From NCBI RefSeq assembly GCF_030345715.1, contig NZ_JAUASX010000013.1, positions 62,001-126,000 on the forward strand: a stretch of 64,000 bases of DNA, read 5' to 3'. The translations under genes were made by a program, and so were the position numbers. Each line of letters opens with the position of its first letter. Within the stretch, counting starts at the first letter, position 1. The notes below the pieces were generated by a model, which ran no database searches, was not told where the DNA came from, and saw only the letters and a list, made by a program, of their open reading frames with translations. Shown here one piece after another: positions 38,846 to 47,084 of this stretch. This DNA is from Solimonas sp. SE-A11 (GTDB lineage: Bacteria; Pseudomonadota; Gammaproteobacteria; Nevskiales; Nevskiaceae).

Positions 38846-39703
38846 ATGAACAATGTAACCACCGAAGCTCCCGTTCTCGACCTTAGGTCGCTCGTGCCTA
38901 CAACGTCGAAGACTTTTGAGCGGCTCCGGGAGTCGCTGATTCGAGACATGGGTCGCGCAATTGTTGACTACAACATGATTGTCGAGGGTGACGTTGTAAT
39001 GTGTGCCATCAGTGGCGGCATTGACTCAATGTCAATGCTTTCATTGCTGATGGATCTTCAAAAGCGCGCGCCAATTGATTTTCAGATCATCGCCGTCAAC
39101 CTGGATCAAAAGCAGCCGGGCTTTCCGGAGGAGGTTCTTCCTCGGCACTTCGAGTCGCTTGGTGTGCCCTACAAGATCATTGAGCAGGACACATACTCCA
39201 TCGTCAAAGAAAAAGTCCCGGAAGGGAAAACGATGTGTGGTCTGTGCAGCCGGTTGAGGCGAGGCATTCTCTATCGCGTAGCCAAAGAAATTGGTGCAAC
39301 GAAGATCGCGCTTGGCCACCACATGGATGACATGATCGAAACGCTGTTTTTGAACATGTTCTTCGGCGGGCAGCTTAAGGCGATGCCTCCGAAGTTGAAA
39401 AGTGATGATGGGGGGAACGTAGTAATACGTCCCATGGCGTACTGCGAAAAGCGAAACCTTAAGAGATTCGCTGACGGCATGAAGTTTCCAATCATCCCTT
39501 GCACCCTTTGCGGTTCCCAGGAGAATCTGCAAAGACTCCAAATGCGAAAGATGATTGACGAGTGGGACAAAGTAGATTCGCGGCGCAAGCACAACATCTT
39601 CCGCTCGATGCAGCACATTCGTCCCTCGCAGTTGGCAGACAGGGAATTGTTTGACTTCTTTTCGCTTTCGAGGGAAGAGATGGGGGCAGACGAAAGCGTC
39701 TAG
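38846..39703 (+). CDS. ttcA: Complete, diverged TtcA carried by the island; PP-loop recoded
   Basis: A 285-residue tRNA 2-thiocytidine(32) synthetase. It has the PP-loop ISGGIDS (residues 55-61), the CxxC pair Cys131/Cys134 in [13 protein letters not shown], Cys219/Cys222 in [10 protein letters not shown] for the 4Fe-4S cluster, and conserved [17 protein letters not shown] and [10 protein letters not shown]. All domains are present, so it should replace the broken host enzyme. The host has Lys in SGGKDS; this copy has Ile. At DNA level the integration core GGCAAG is replaced by GGCATT (39017-39022). It is read with the gin genes: 7 bp after ginD, no promoter between. Its sequence is clearly different from the host fragments, so it is not a recent duplicate. 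Confidence 0.93.
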   Translation: MNNVTTEAPVLDLRSLVPTTSKTFERLRESLIRDMGRAIVDYNMIVEGDVVMCAISGGIDSMSMLSLLMDLQKRAPIDFQIIAVNLDQKQPGFPEEVLPRHFESLGVPYKIIEQDTYSIVKEKVPEGKTMCGLCSRLRRGILYRVAKEIGATKIALGHHMDDMIETLFLNMFFGGQLKAMPPKLKSDDGGNVVIRPMAYCEKRNLKRFADGMKFPIIPCTLCGSQENLQRLQMRKMIDEWDKVDSRRKHNIFRSMQHIRPSQLADRELFDFFSLSREEMGADESV

Positions 39704-40012
39704 TGAGACAGGTGCGCGTGTATGAGGAGAGAGCCTGACGTTTGACGGCGGACATTTGCGGCTCAGCCAATCGTCAGGCCTTCCTGCTCGTTCGAGCCAA
39801 GAAGCCGCCGTACAAGGCCGAGGCGGTGCCTAGGTAACGGGCAAGCGCACTAGCGCACTACCTGCTGATGTAAGTGCAGAAGCGGCGAAACACGATCCAC
39901 TTCCTCCTACCGAGAGCTGGCTCGGCGGACGCGCTTCAAGATCATGATTTGCTGATTCTGGCCCGGGACGAGATGAAGGCCCAAGCGCGAGCTCCCTCCC
40001 GAAGTACTGAAC
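39704..40012. other. Non-coding stretch after the island ttcA
   Basis: I find no credible gene here. An 8-bp inverted repeat (GCCTGACG at 39733, CGTCAGGC at 39772) with a long loop may act as a weak terminator for the gin-ttcA operon. The rest has no structure that I can name. It separates the recombination module from the cargo operon, and the GC content rises to the right of it. Confidence 0.4.
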
Positions 40013-40055
40013 TTGCTTGCGCATGAAGTATAGTGTATAGTGCATCTATACACTA
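40013..40055 (+). promoter_or_regulatory. Cargo operon promoter overlapped by a perfect 25-bp palindromic operator
   Basis: TTGCTT (40013-40018) and TATAGT (40036-40041), 17 bp apart, fit a sigma70 promoter. TAGTGTATAG and CTATACACTA, with TGCAT between, form a perfect inverted repeat at 40031-40055 that covers the -10 box. A regulator bound there would block RNA polymerase, or, if of MerR type, distort the promoter. The first gene begins 24 bp downstream. Confidence 0.75.
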
Positions 40056-40078
40056 CACACTAGGATTCAGCTTCGCCG

Positions 40079-41191
40079 ATGATTGCCCAGGCTCCAACCC
40101 AGCACGCTGTCTTGATTTCCTCGGGCCCTCGCCCGAGCGCCAAGCGCTGGGCTCGTTTCGTCCGTCCTGACCAGCTTCACCATCGGGCGCAAGTGCGTCG
40201 CATCGTCAAGGAATCCAATGGTGCAGCGTCCGTCGTGCTTGCTCCAGACAACGGCATCCCCGAGGGCGTGCGGGCCGGCCAGTTCCTGACCCTGGTCGCA
40301 CAGATCGATGGCAAGCCGGTGAAGCGGGCGTATTCCCTCAGCGAGCTTCCGAAAGACGGCACGCTGACTATCACCAGCAAGCGCGTCGAGGGCGGCGTGA
40401 TGTCGGCGTACCTGAACGCGCGGCTGCGCGAGGGTGACTGGCTTCAGTTCGCAGGCCCCAGTGGCGACTTCGTTCTGCCAGCGCAAGCGCCGGGTCACTA
40501 CGTCTTTGCTGCAGCGGGTTCGGGCATCACCCCGATGATGGCGATGCTCGACCAGCTGCTGGGGCAGGAACACCGCACCACGCCGATCACCCTGTTCTAT
40601 GGCAACCGGCGCGAGCAGGACATTCTGTTCCGCGAGCGCCTGGATGCTCTGGCCCGCCGGAACAAGAACCTCGACGTCCGCTACGTCCTTAGCAAACCCG
40701 AAAAGGGCTGGGACGGCCATCGCGGGCGCATTGGCGGCGACGCATTGCGGGATGCCGCGCCGGGTGCTGCGGTGCACTACTTCCTCTGCGGTCCGGATAA
40801 TTTCAACGACTCGCTGCGCCGCCAACTCGTCGCGCTCGGGGTTCCGCCACAGGCCATCGCCAGCGAGCGTTTCACGACCTTCGCGCGTGAATCGCGCCCG
40901 CATCCCAAGGACCCGCATCCGGTGCTGTTCCGGGTGGGGGGGGCAGAGAAAGAGGTAACGGTGCGGCCCGGCGAAACCCTGCTGGAGGCGGGTCTGCGCG
41001 CGGGCGTCGCGCTGCCTTTCAGTTGCACGATGGGCGGCTGCGGACATTGCAAGGTGAAGGTGCTCGATGGCGACGTCGCCACCGACGCGCCGAACTGCCT
41101 AACCGAACCCGAGCGCCAGGCCGGCTACGCACTGGCCTGCTGCGCCTACCCGCATCGTCAGGCGACTATCACCGTCGTGGAGACAGCATGA
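40079..41191 (+). CDS. Flavin/2Fe-2S NAD(P)H oxidoreductase (FNR with C-terminal ferredoxin)
   Basis: A 370-residue reductase. The flavin domain (about 35-135) has RAYSLSE at 83-89. The NAD(P) domain has AAGSGITPMMAML at about 145-157. A plant-type ferredoxin domain ends the protein, with the 2Fe-2S ligands in SCTMGGCGHC (CxxxxCxxC) and a fourth Cys in ALACCAYP. This architecture (PaaE or desaturase-reductase type) feeds electrons from NAD(P)H to a diiron oxygenase, and one is encoded two genes downstream. It is the first gene of the cargo operon; the stop overlaps the MerR start. Confidence 0.9.
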   Translation: MIAQAPTQHAVLISSGPRPSAKRWARFVRPDQLHHRAQVRRIVKESNGAASVVLAPDNGIPEGVRAGQFLTLVAQIDGKPVKRAYSLSELPKDGTLTITSKRVEGGVMSAYLNARLREGDWLQFAGPSGDFVLPAQAPGHYVFAAAGSGITPMMAMLDQLLGQEHRTTPITLFYGNRREQDILFRERLDALARRNKNLDVRYVLSKPEKGWDGHRGRIGGDALRDAAPGAAVHYFLCGPDNFNDSLRRQLVALGVPPQAIASERFTTFARESRPHPKDPHPVLFRVGGAEKEVTVRPGETLLEAGLRAGVALPFSCTMGGCGHCKVKVLDGDVATDAPNCLTEPERQAGYALACCAYPHRQATITVVETA

Positions 41192-41949
41192 TGAGTGCTG
41201 CCGCGGAGTCCACCTACCGGATGGCCGAAGTGGTTCGGCGCTCGGGCGTGACCCGGGAGACCATCCACTTCTACCTACGTGAAGGGCTGCTCCCACCGGC
41301 CCGCAAGACCGCGCACAACGCCGCCCTCTACGGCGACGAACACCTGCACCGTCTGCGATTGATCCGCTCCTTGCGTGAGGAGCATCTGCTGCCCTTGAAG
41401 GCGATCAAGAGCCTTCTCGACGACCAGCCGGAACTTCAGTTCAGTGCCGACCAGTTCGCCACGCTGCAAGCCCTGCGTCGTTTGAGACTCAACGACCTTC
41501 GTCAGCAGAGGCCCGGCGGCGACTGCAAGACCGCAGGCGATCTTGCCGGTGAGCTGGGCCTTACCCCCGGCGAGCTGCAAGAGCTGCGCGACATCAAGCT
41601 GCTCACCTCTGCCGATAACGAGGCGCTCGACGCCGACGAGGCCGAGTGCCTGCGGCTCTGGACCGTGGTGCGCGATGCCGGCATCAACGCCGAAAAGGGT
41701 TTCAGCCCTCGCGACATCGGCTACATCGATCAGGCCGCCAAGCTGCTGTTCGAGCGCGAAGTCGCTTTGTTCAAGGACCGCGTTCAGCAGTTGCGCCCGG
41801 CTGAGATCGATTCGCTGTTGCACACCGTTATCCCGGCCATCCACCGGCTGCTGGTGATCCGCCATGAACGCATGATTTCGGCGCTGCTGGAGGTGTATGG
41901 GGCCTCCGCAGCGCAGACGACCCCGTCCCAGGAGGAGAGAACCGTATGA
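41188..41949 (+). CDS. MerR-family regulator
   Basis: A 253-residue protein. The N-terminal MerR winged helix reads YRMAEVVRRSGVTRETIHFY, then LREGLLPPA and ALYGDEHLHRLRLIRSLREE. The C-terminal 160 residues are long for the family and probably bind a ligand or form the dimer helix. No Cys-rich metal site is seen, so the signal is likely organic. Overlaps of 4 bp on both sides place it inside the operon it presumably controls. The operator candidate is the palindrome at 40031-40055, but its link to this protein is inference; the XRE regulator of the island is an alternative. Confidence 0.88.
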   Translation: MMSAAAESTYRMAEVVRRSGVTRETIHFYLREGLLPPARKTAHNAALYGDEHLHRLRLIRSLREEHLLPLKAIKSLLDDQPELQFSADQFATLQALRRLRLNDLRQQRPGGDCKTAGDLAGELGLTPGELQELRDIKLLTSADNEALDADEAECLRLWTVVRDAGINAEKGFSPRDIGYIDQAAKLLFEREVALFKDRVQQLRPAEIDSLLHTVIPAIHRLLVIRHERMISALLEVYGASAAQTTPSQEERTV

Positions 41950-43193
41950 GTACCGCCACCCCCGCTGCCCTGAAACTTGGCCGCATGTTGAACGGCCTGC
42001 CGCTCAAGATGCAGAACAAGGTCACGCAGACGATGGAGAACATCTCACTCGTCGCGGAGATTCGCGACCCCAAGGTCGGGGCGAGCATGTTGCCCTCAGC
42101 TTACCGCGGCCTCTGGCAGCGCAAGGGCAAGGGCGACGATTGCGTGCCGATGAAATCCGGCCATGCCGTGCATTTCGACCTGAACTACGGCACCGACTTC
42201 CCCGAGATGTATGACCTTTACCGCCGGGCAGTCGCCAACCAGTGGGACGGCGAATGGCAGCTCGACTGGAGCACGCAGGTCGATCCGATGAATCCAGAAA
42301 CGCCCATCCTCGGCCACACGCCGTTTGCGCCGTTCGATGGGCTGGAGGCTGCGGGTGTGAAGCTCGACGCTACCGAAAAGCAGAAGCTCAACTACCACTT
42401 CGCGGCCTGGATGCTGTCGCAGTTCATGCACGGCGAGCAAGGCGCGCTCTACGCCTCTGCGCAATGCACGGAAGCCGTCAGTTGGGTCGATGGCAAGCTC
42501 TATGGCGCCACCCAGGTGATGGATGAGGCGCGCCATCTGGAGGTGTTTCTGCGTTACCTGGAGACCAAAATAGAGCGTGTATACAAGGTCAACGACAACC
42601 TCTTCGTCATCATCGATGACCTGCTCACCGACTCGCGCTGGGACGTGAAATTCCTCGGCATGCAGATCATGGTCGAAGGGCTCGCGCTGGGTGCCTTTTC
42701 CACGATGTACAACCAGACCGGCGAGCCGCTGCTGAAGAACCTGCTCCGCTACGTGATCCAGGACGAAGCCCGCCATGTCCACTATGGCGTCTTGGCGCTT
42801 CGTGAGCACTTCACCAAGAACCTCTCTGCCTCGGAGCGTCGCGAGCGTGAGGATTGGGCTTTCGAGGTGGCGATGCTGATGCGCAACCGCTTCTTCGCCC
42901 ACGAAATCCACGACGAGTGGTTTGCGCACCGCGTTCCGCGCGCGACCTGGAACCGCTTGATGGCCGAGTCGCCAGCCATGACCAAGTTCCGCAGCATCAT
43001 GTTCCAGCGCCTGGTGCCGAATCTCCAATACATCGGCCTGCTCTCGCCCCGCATGGAGAGCTACTACGAGAAGGCTGGCCTGATGGCCTACGCCGGCGGC
43101 AAGAACGCCAGCCAGCTCTCTGAGCAGGACCTGCTGCGCGACAATGACGCGCTCGCCCAACAGGCCATCGAGAAGCTCCGCGAGGCAGCTTGA
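41946..43193 (+). CDS. Ferritin-like diiron protein, probable oxygenase/desaturase-type enzyme
   Basis: A 415-residue protein with a complete set of six diiron ligands: Glu164 (MHGEQGA), Glu194 and His197 (MDEARHLEV), Glu244 (MVEGLAL), Glu274 and His277 (QDEARHVHY). The spacing matches ferritin-like oxygenases, desaturases, AurF-type N-oxygenases and R2-like proteins. It should activate O2 using electrons from the reductase encoded first in the operon. It overlaps the MerR stop by 4 bp. The substrate is unknown: the thioesterase and hydrolase neighbours suggest an acyl or ester compound, and a nitrogen compound is an alternative. Cytosolic, no signal peptide. Confidence 0.83.
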   Translation: MSTATPAALKLGRMLNGLPLKMQNKVTQTMENISLVAEIRDPKVGASMLPSAYRGLWQRKGKGDDCVPMKSGHAVHFDLNYGTDFPEMYDLYRRAVANQWDGEWQLDWSTQVDPMNPETPILGHTPFAPFDGLEAAGVKLDATEKQKLNYHFAAWMLSQFMHGEQGALYASAQCTEAVSWVDGKLYGATQVMDEARHLEVFLRYLETKIERVYKVNDNLFVIIDDLLTDSRWDVKFLGMQIMVEGLALGAFSTMYNQTGEPLLKNLLRYVIQDEARHVHYGVLALREHFTKNLSASERREREDWAFEVAMLMRNRFFAHEIHDEWFAHRVPRATWNRLMAESPAMTKFRSIMFQRLVPNLQYIGLLSPRMESYYEKAGLMAYAGGKNASQLSEQDLLRDNDALAQQAIEKLREAA

Positions 43194-43283
43194 ATAGGCT
43201 ATACCCCATCGCCGACGGCTCTGCCGCCAGCGATGGGGTATGCAGCGCCGCATCCACGCGCCCGTCTTCCCATTCCGATTCCC

Positions 43284-44003
43284 ATGACCACGGCTTCCCT
43301 TCGACCCAGCGATTGCCAGGACGCTGCCGCGACGCAAACCATCTCCGGGGCGCTATGTCCCACCGCCATCATCAATTCCGACCACGCTGCGGTCATACGG
43401 TTCGCGCAAGCGCATGAAAGAGCAGGCCAGCCCATGCGTGAAAAGGCCGTGGCGCTTTACTACGCCGTTCGTGACGGCTTCCGCTACGACCCCTATCAGC
43501 TGGATCTGACCCCCTACGGCATGAAGGCCAGTCGCGTGCTAGACACCGGACACGGCTGGTGCGTAACCAAGGCCGTGCTGCTGGCCGCCGCCTGCCGGGC
43601 TTTGAGCATCCCCGCCAGAGTCGGGTTTGCCGATGTGCGCAATCACCTGTCCACGGCGCGTCTGCGGGAGACGATGAAGACCGATATCTTTTACTGGCAT
43701 GGCTACACCTCGATCCGGCTTGATGGCGGATGGGTCAAGGCGACGCCGGCGTTCAACATCGAGCTGTGCGAACGCTTCGGCTTGCTGCCGTTGGAGTTCG
43801 ACGGCCGCGAGGACTCGATCTATCACCCCCTCGACCGTGCCGGAAACCGCCACATGGAATACCTGTCGATGCGCGGCGAGTTCGACGACGTTCCGCTCGC
43901 CAGCATGGTGACGACCTTCCGCCAGCACTACAGCCAGATGAGCCGTCTCGAAGAGTCAAACTTCGACGATGACGTGCGTAGCGAAGTCGCATCCGATCGA
44001 TGA
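43284..44003 (+). CDS. Transglutaminase-like (cysteine protease fold) protein
   Basis: A 239-residue protein of the transglutaminase-like superfamily. The catalytic Cys93 lies in TGHGWCVTKAVLLAA and His139 in YWHGYTSIRLDG. The third position falls in WVKATPAFNIE, where the usual Asp is not obvious, so activity may differ from the standard triad. Such small cytosolic members are often beside lipid or peptide metabolism genes and may cleave or form amide bonds. It follows the diiron gene by 90 bp and overlaps the next gene by 4 bp. The ATG at 43284 is taken because the codons before it show no domain. Confidence 0.75.
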   Translation: MTTASLRPSDCQDAAATQTISGALCPTAIINSDHAAVIRFAQAHERAGQPMREKAVALYYAVRDGFRYDPYQLDLTPYGMKASRVLDTGHGWCVTKAVLLAAACRALSIPARVGFADVRNHLSTARLRETMKTDIFYWHGYTSIRLDGGWVKATPAFNIELCERFGLLPLEFDGREDSIYHPLDRAGNRHMEYLSMRGEFDDVPLASMVTTFRQHYSQMSRLEESNFDDDVRSEVASDR

Positions 44004-44974
44004 GGCCTGACATTCCTGAGGACAGCATGGCGGCCACCGACGCCCGATTCAACTCTCTGGGCGATCCGGTCGCACTTGCTCGCTTCTTCTGTGAGCGCGT
44101 CCCGCACAGCCGCGACCTCGGCATGGCGATCCTGCCAACAGAAGGGCCGCAGGCCTGTATGCGTCTGGTGCCGCAAGCTCATTTTCTGGATGAACCCGGC
44201 GAATCGATATGCAGCAGCGTGCTTTATTCGCTCGCCGACTCCGCAGCCGGCCTGGCCGTATTCGCCGCCACGCGGACGCTGACGCCAATCGCCACGCTGG
44301 ACCTGCGGATGAACTACCTGCGGCCCGCGCCGTGCGACCATGCTCTGGTCGTCGATGCGAGATGCGAGGCCGTTACCGACGATGTGGCTTTCGTGCGTTG
44401 CCTGGTGCATGCCGAAGGCAGCCGGGAGCAGTTGGCCACGGGCGATGCCACCTTCATGCGTAGCACCCGGGGCCGGCGTTTTGACGCCGCGCCGCCACTC
44501 GACACACGGCCTGCGAGCTTGCTGCAGACGGCCACTCCGGCGCCGAACCTCAGTAAACCGGCCCGCTCCTACGCGCAGTATCTAGGCGTTGAAGTGCTTG
44601 GTGGGAGTGATGGCCTGCGGCTGCATCTACCTTTCCGTGAAGCGCTGATCGGCAATATCCAGATTCCTGCCCTGCATGGTGGCGTGCTGGGTGGTCTGAT
44701 CGAGGAGGCCGCGCGCGTGGCCGTCGGAGCTGGCCAGGGCGAGAACAGCGCGCTGCGGATCCTCAACTGCGACATCGACTATCTGCGTTCGGCGCGGACG
44801 GTGGACTCCTACGCCACGGCGGAGATCGTTCGCCGCACCCGACGCACCGTGCTGGCCAGGGTCGTCTGCTGGCAGTCGGAGGATCGCGTGCCGGTGGCAA
44901 CCGGCCGCGTGCAGATTCTTCTCAATTCGTCCACCGCCAGTGCGGAACCCTCTGCGGCGGAGGCATCCGCGTGA
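44000..44974 (+). CDS. Double-hotdog acyl-CoA thioesterase-like protein
   Basis: A 324-residue protein made of two PaaI/4HBT-type hotdog domains. The first (about 15-150) has SVLYSLADSAAGLAVFA and TLDLRMNYLRPA. The second (about 195-320) has PALHGGVLGGLIEEAARVAV and LNCDIDYLRSARTVDSYATAE. Such enzymes hydrolyse acyl-CoA thioesters and release free acids. Overlaps of 4 bp on both sides tie it to the transglutaminase-like and hydrolase genes. Probable acyl-thioester substrates of the operon's chemistry are inferred from this gene. Confidence 0.82.
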   Translation: MRPDIPEDSMAATDARFNSLGDPVALARFFCERVPHSRDLGMAILPTEGPQACMRLVPQAHFLDEPGESICSSVLYSLADSAAGLAVFAATRTLTPIATLDLRMNYLRPAPCDHALVVDARCEAVTDDVAFVRCLVHAEGSREQLATGDATFMRSTRGRRFDAAPPLDTRPASLLQTATPAPNLSKPARSYAQYLGVEVLGGSDGLRLHLPFREALIGNIQIPALHGGVLGGLIEEAARVAVGAGQGENSALRILNCDIDYLRSARTVDSYATAEIVRRTRRTVLARVVCWQSEDRVPVATGRVQILLNSSTASAEPSAAEASA

Positions 44975-45936
44975 CCGCGACTGCCGAAGCAATGACTTTG
45001 GGTAGCGATGCGCATGCCGGTCGCATGGGCGTTGAACCCGTTGCCATCGTCGCACCGGATGGCCAGGAGATCACCGTCTGGCGCTGGCCGCACCAGCGCG
45101 GTCGCCCGACGCTGCACTGGGCACACGCCACCGGCTTCCACGGTCGCACCTATCACCCCTTGCTCGATACGCTGGCCGAAGACTTCAACGTGCTGGCCTG
45201 GGACATGCGCGGCCACGGTGCCAGCGCGGCAGCGGGCGCACTAAGCAGCTTCCGTGGCTGGCGGACTTACTACGATGACCTCTGCGCGCTGGTCGAGAGT
45301 CAGGAAGAGCCAGTCTGGCTGGCCGGCCATTCGATTGGCGCCACCGCCAGTATCATGGCGGCTGCCCGTCTGCCAGCGCGTGTGCAGGGCCTGGTGCTGG
45401 CCGAGCCGGTGATCCTCGACCGCGTGCAGGGTTTGCAGCTGCGCACCGCCAAGCTGCTGCGGCAATCGCACCGCTTCGGTTTAGCTGCGGGGGCGGCGCG
45501 CCGCCGCGCGCATTTTGCATCCCGCGCCGAGGCCGTCGAGAAATATCGCGGGAGAGGCGGCTTCCGCAGTTGGCCAGCGCCGTGGCTGGATGCTTACGTC
45601 GAGCACGGCTTCGTGGATGACGACATGGGTGTTCGCCTGGCCTGCGCACCGGCTTGGGAGAGCGCGACCTTCACGCATACCGAGCACAACGCCTGGCCAG
45701 ACATCCGCCGATTGCGCTGTCCCGTCATCGCACTGAGCGCGTCGCATGCTTCGACCTTTGCGCCGGCCGCGCGTCAGCGCTTGAGGACTGTCTTGCCGGC
45801 TGCCGAGGTCACTACCGTGACGAACACGACGCACTTTTTGCCAATGGAGCATCCGCAGGCGGTCGCGGACGCCATCAGGCGCCTGCTGGCGCAGCAAGCC
45901 GGGACGCGCGCACAGACAGACGGCCAAACGCAATGA
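44971..45936 (+). CDS. Alpha/beta hydrolase
   Basis: A 321-residue hydrolase starting at GTG (44971), overlapping the previous stop. It has the oxyanion region HATGFHGRTY, the strand-loop AWDMRGHGAS, the nucleophile elbow LAGHSIGATAS (Ser121), and a C-terminal His in TTHFLPMEHP. It belongs to the general esterase/haloperoxidase-like group. It overlaps the RND adaptor gene by 4 bp, which places enzyme and transport genes in the same operon. The exact substrate cannot be read from the sequence. Confidence 0.85.
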   Translation: MTATAEAMTLGSDAHAGRMGVEPVAIVAPDGQEITVWRWPHQRGRPTLHWAHATGFHGRTYHPLLDTLAEDFNVLAWDMRGHGASAAAGALSSFRGWRTYYDDLCALVESQEEPVWLAGHSIGATASIMAAARLPARVQGLVLAEPVILDRVQGLQLRTAKLLRQSHRFGLAAGAARRRAHFASRAEAVEKYRGRGGFRSWPAPWLDAYVEHGFVDDDMGVRLACAPAWESATFTHTEHNAWPDIRRLRCPVIALSASHASTFAPAARQRLRTVLPAAEVTTVTNTTHFLPMEHPQAVADAIRRLLAQQAGTRAQTDGQTQ

Positions 45937-47084
45937 GAACGCAAGCCATCCGCCTCTCGCCGAATCCGCTGGTCTCCTCATCTCCCAACGATGCAGCATC
46001 TCCTGCGCGCCATCTTTTCGCGATGTCGCTGGCTCTCCTATGTGGTGCGCTCATGAGCTGTAAGCGCAGCGATGAACCCGTCACCGAGCCCGCTCCATGG
46101 GTTTTGAGCGTGGCGCTAGAGCCTGTTTCAGGCACAGCAGTGGTCGTGTCCGGCACAGTGCGCGCACGCTTCGAGACGCTACTGTCCTTTGAGGTCGGTG
46201 GGCGCATCGCGGCGCGTCTCGCCGAAGCCGGGGACAAGGTAGTGGCTGGTCAGCCGCTTTTTCGGTTGGATCCGAAGGACTTCGAGCAGTCCATGCGTGC
46301 TGCTGAAGCGGACCTTGCCTCCGCGCAGGCCGCAAGAAGCCTGCGTGGTGCCGACCTGGCTCGCGCAGAAACCTTGTCAGCGCAAGGCACGATCAGTCGC
46401 CAGGCGCTGCAACGCGAGCAGGTGGCGGACGAGCAAGCGCGCGCGCAGGAGCAGGCCGCAAAAGCCCGGCTTCAGCAGGCGCGCAATGTTCTCGGCTATT
46501 CGCGTATCTCCGCTCGGCAAGACGGTGTGCTGATCGAGGTCACCGGCGAGCCAGGCCAAGTGGTCGCCGCCGGCGAACCCGTTGGTCGTCTAGCCAGCGG
46601 GGCCCTACACGAGGTCGAAGTCTTTCTGCCCGAACGGCTGCGCCCGCCTGCGAGCGGCCTGCTGCAGCTGGATGACAGCTCGACACTCAAGCTGACCCTG
46701 CGCGAGGCAGCAGGTGCTGCGGATGCCATCAGCCGCACCTGGCGTGCGCGCTATCAGCTGCCGCAAGAAGCCGCGCAATTGCCGCTGGGCACCGTAGTGC
46801 GTGCACGCTTCGACGTTCCGCAACCAGAGCCAGGACAGAAAGTGGACCAAGCAGCCACAGCAGAGGTCTATCGCGTGCCCCTCTCCGCCGTTGACGAGCG
46901 CGGCGAAGGTCCTCGAATCTGGCGTATGACCAACGCCGGTGTGGAGCCCGTTCCGGTGCGGGTGCTTACGCTTGAAGGAGACACCGCACGTGTGCAGACT
47001 TCACTGCCGCCGGAGGCGCGCATCGTCGCTGTCGGCGGGAATTTGCTGCGACCTGGCATGGCGGTGCGCGAGCGGCGGCAATGA
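45933..47084 (+). CDS. RND efflux periplasmic adaptor (island copy)
   Basis: A 383-residue membrane-fusion protein with the lipobox LMSC (Cys43 from the ATG at 45933; an internal ATG at 46023 would give a shorter signal). It contains LSFEVGGRIAARLAEAGDKV, a coiled hairpin (about 110-190) and a lipoyl half-motif YSRISARQDGVLIEVTG. It is more distant from the AcrA group than the host adaptor at 7991 and resembles adaptors of TriC/MexK-like pumps. It overlaps both neighbours by 4 bp. It should connect the island pump to a channel not encoded on the island. Confidence 0.9.
   Translation: MRTQAIRLSPNPLVSSSPNDAASPARHLFAMSLALLCGALMSCKRSDEPVTEPAPWVLSVALEPVSGTAVVVSGTVRARFETLLSFEVGGRIAARLAEAGDKVVAGQPLFRLDPKDFEQSMRAAEADLASAQAARSLRGADLARAETLSAQGTISRQALQREQVADEQARAQEQAAKARLQQARNVLGYSRISARQDGVLIEVTGEPGQVVAAGEPVGRLASGALHEVEVFLPERLRPPASGLLQLDDSSTLKLTLREAAGAADAISRTWRARYQLPQEAAQLPLGTVVRARFDVPQPEPGQKVDQAATAEVYRVPLSAVDERGEGPRIWRMTNAGVEPVPVRVLTLEGDTARVQTSLPPEARIVAVGGNLLRPGMAVRERRQ

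Noticed and set aside
38846..39703. Island ttcA as a recent duplicate of host ttcA
   Set aside because: Its protein and codon use differ throughout from both host fragments, and it is in the recombinase operon, so it came with the island.
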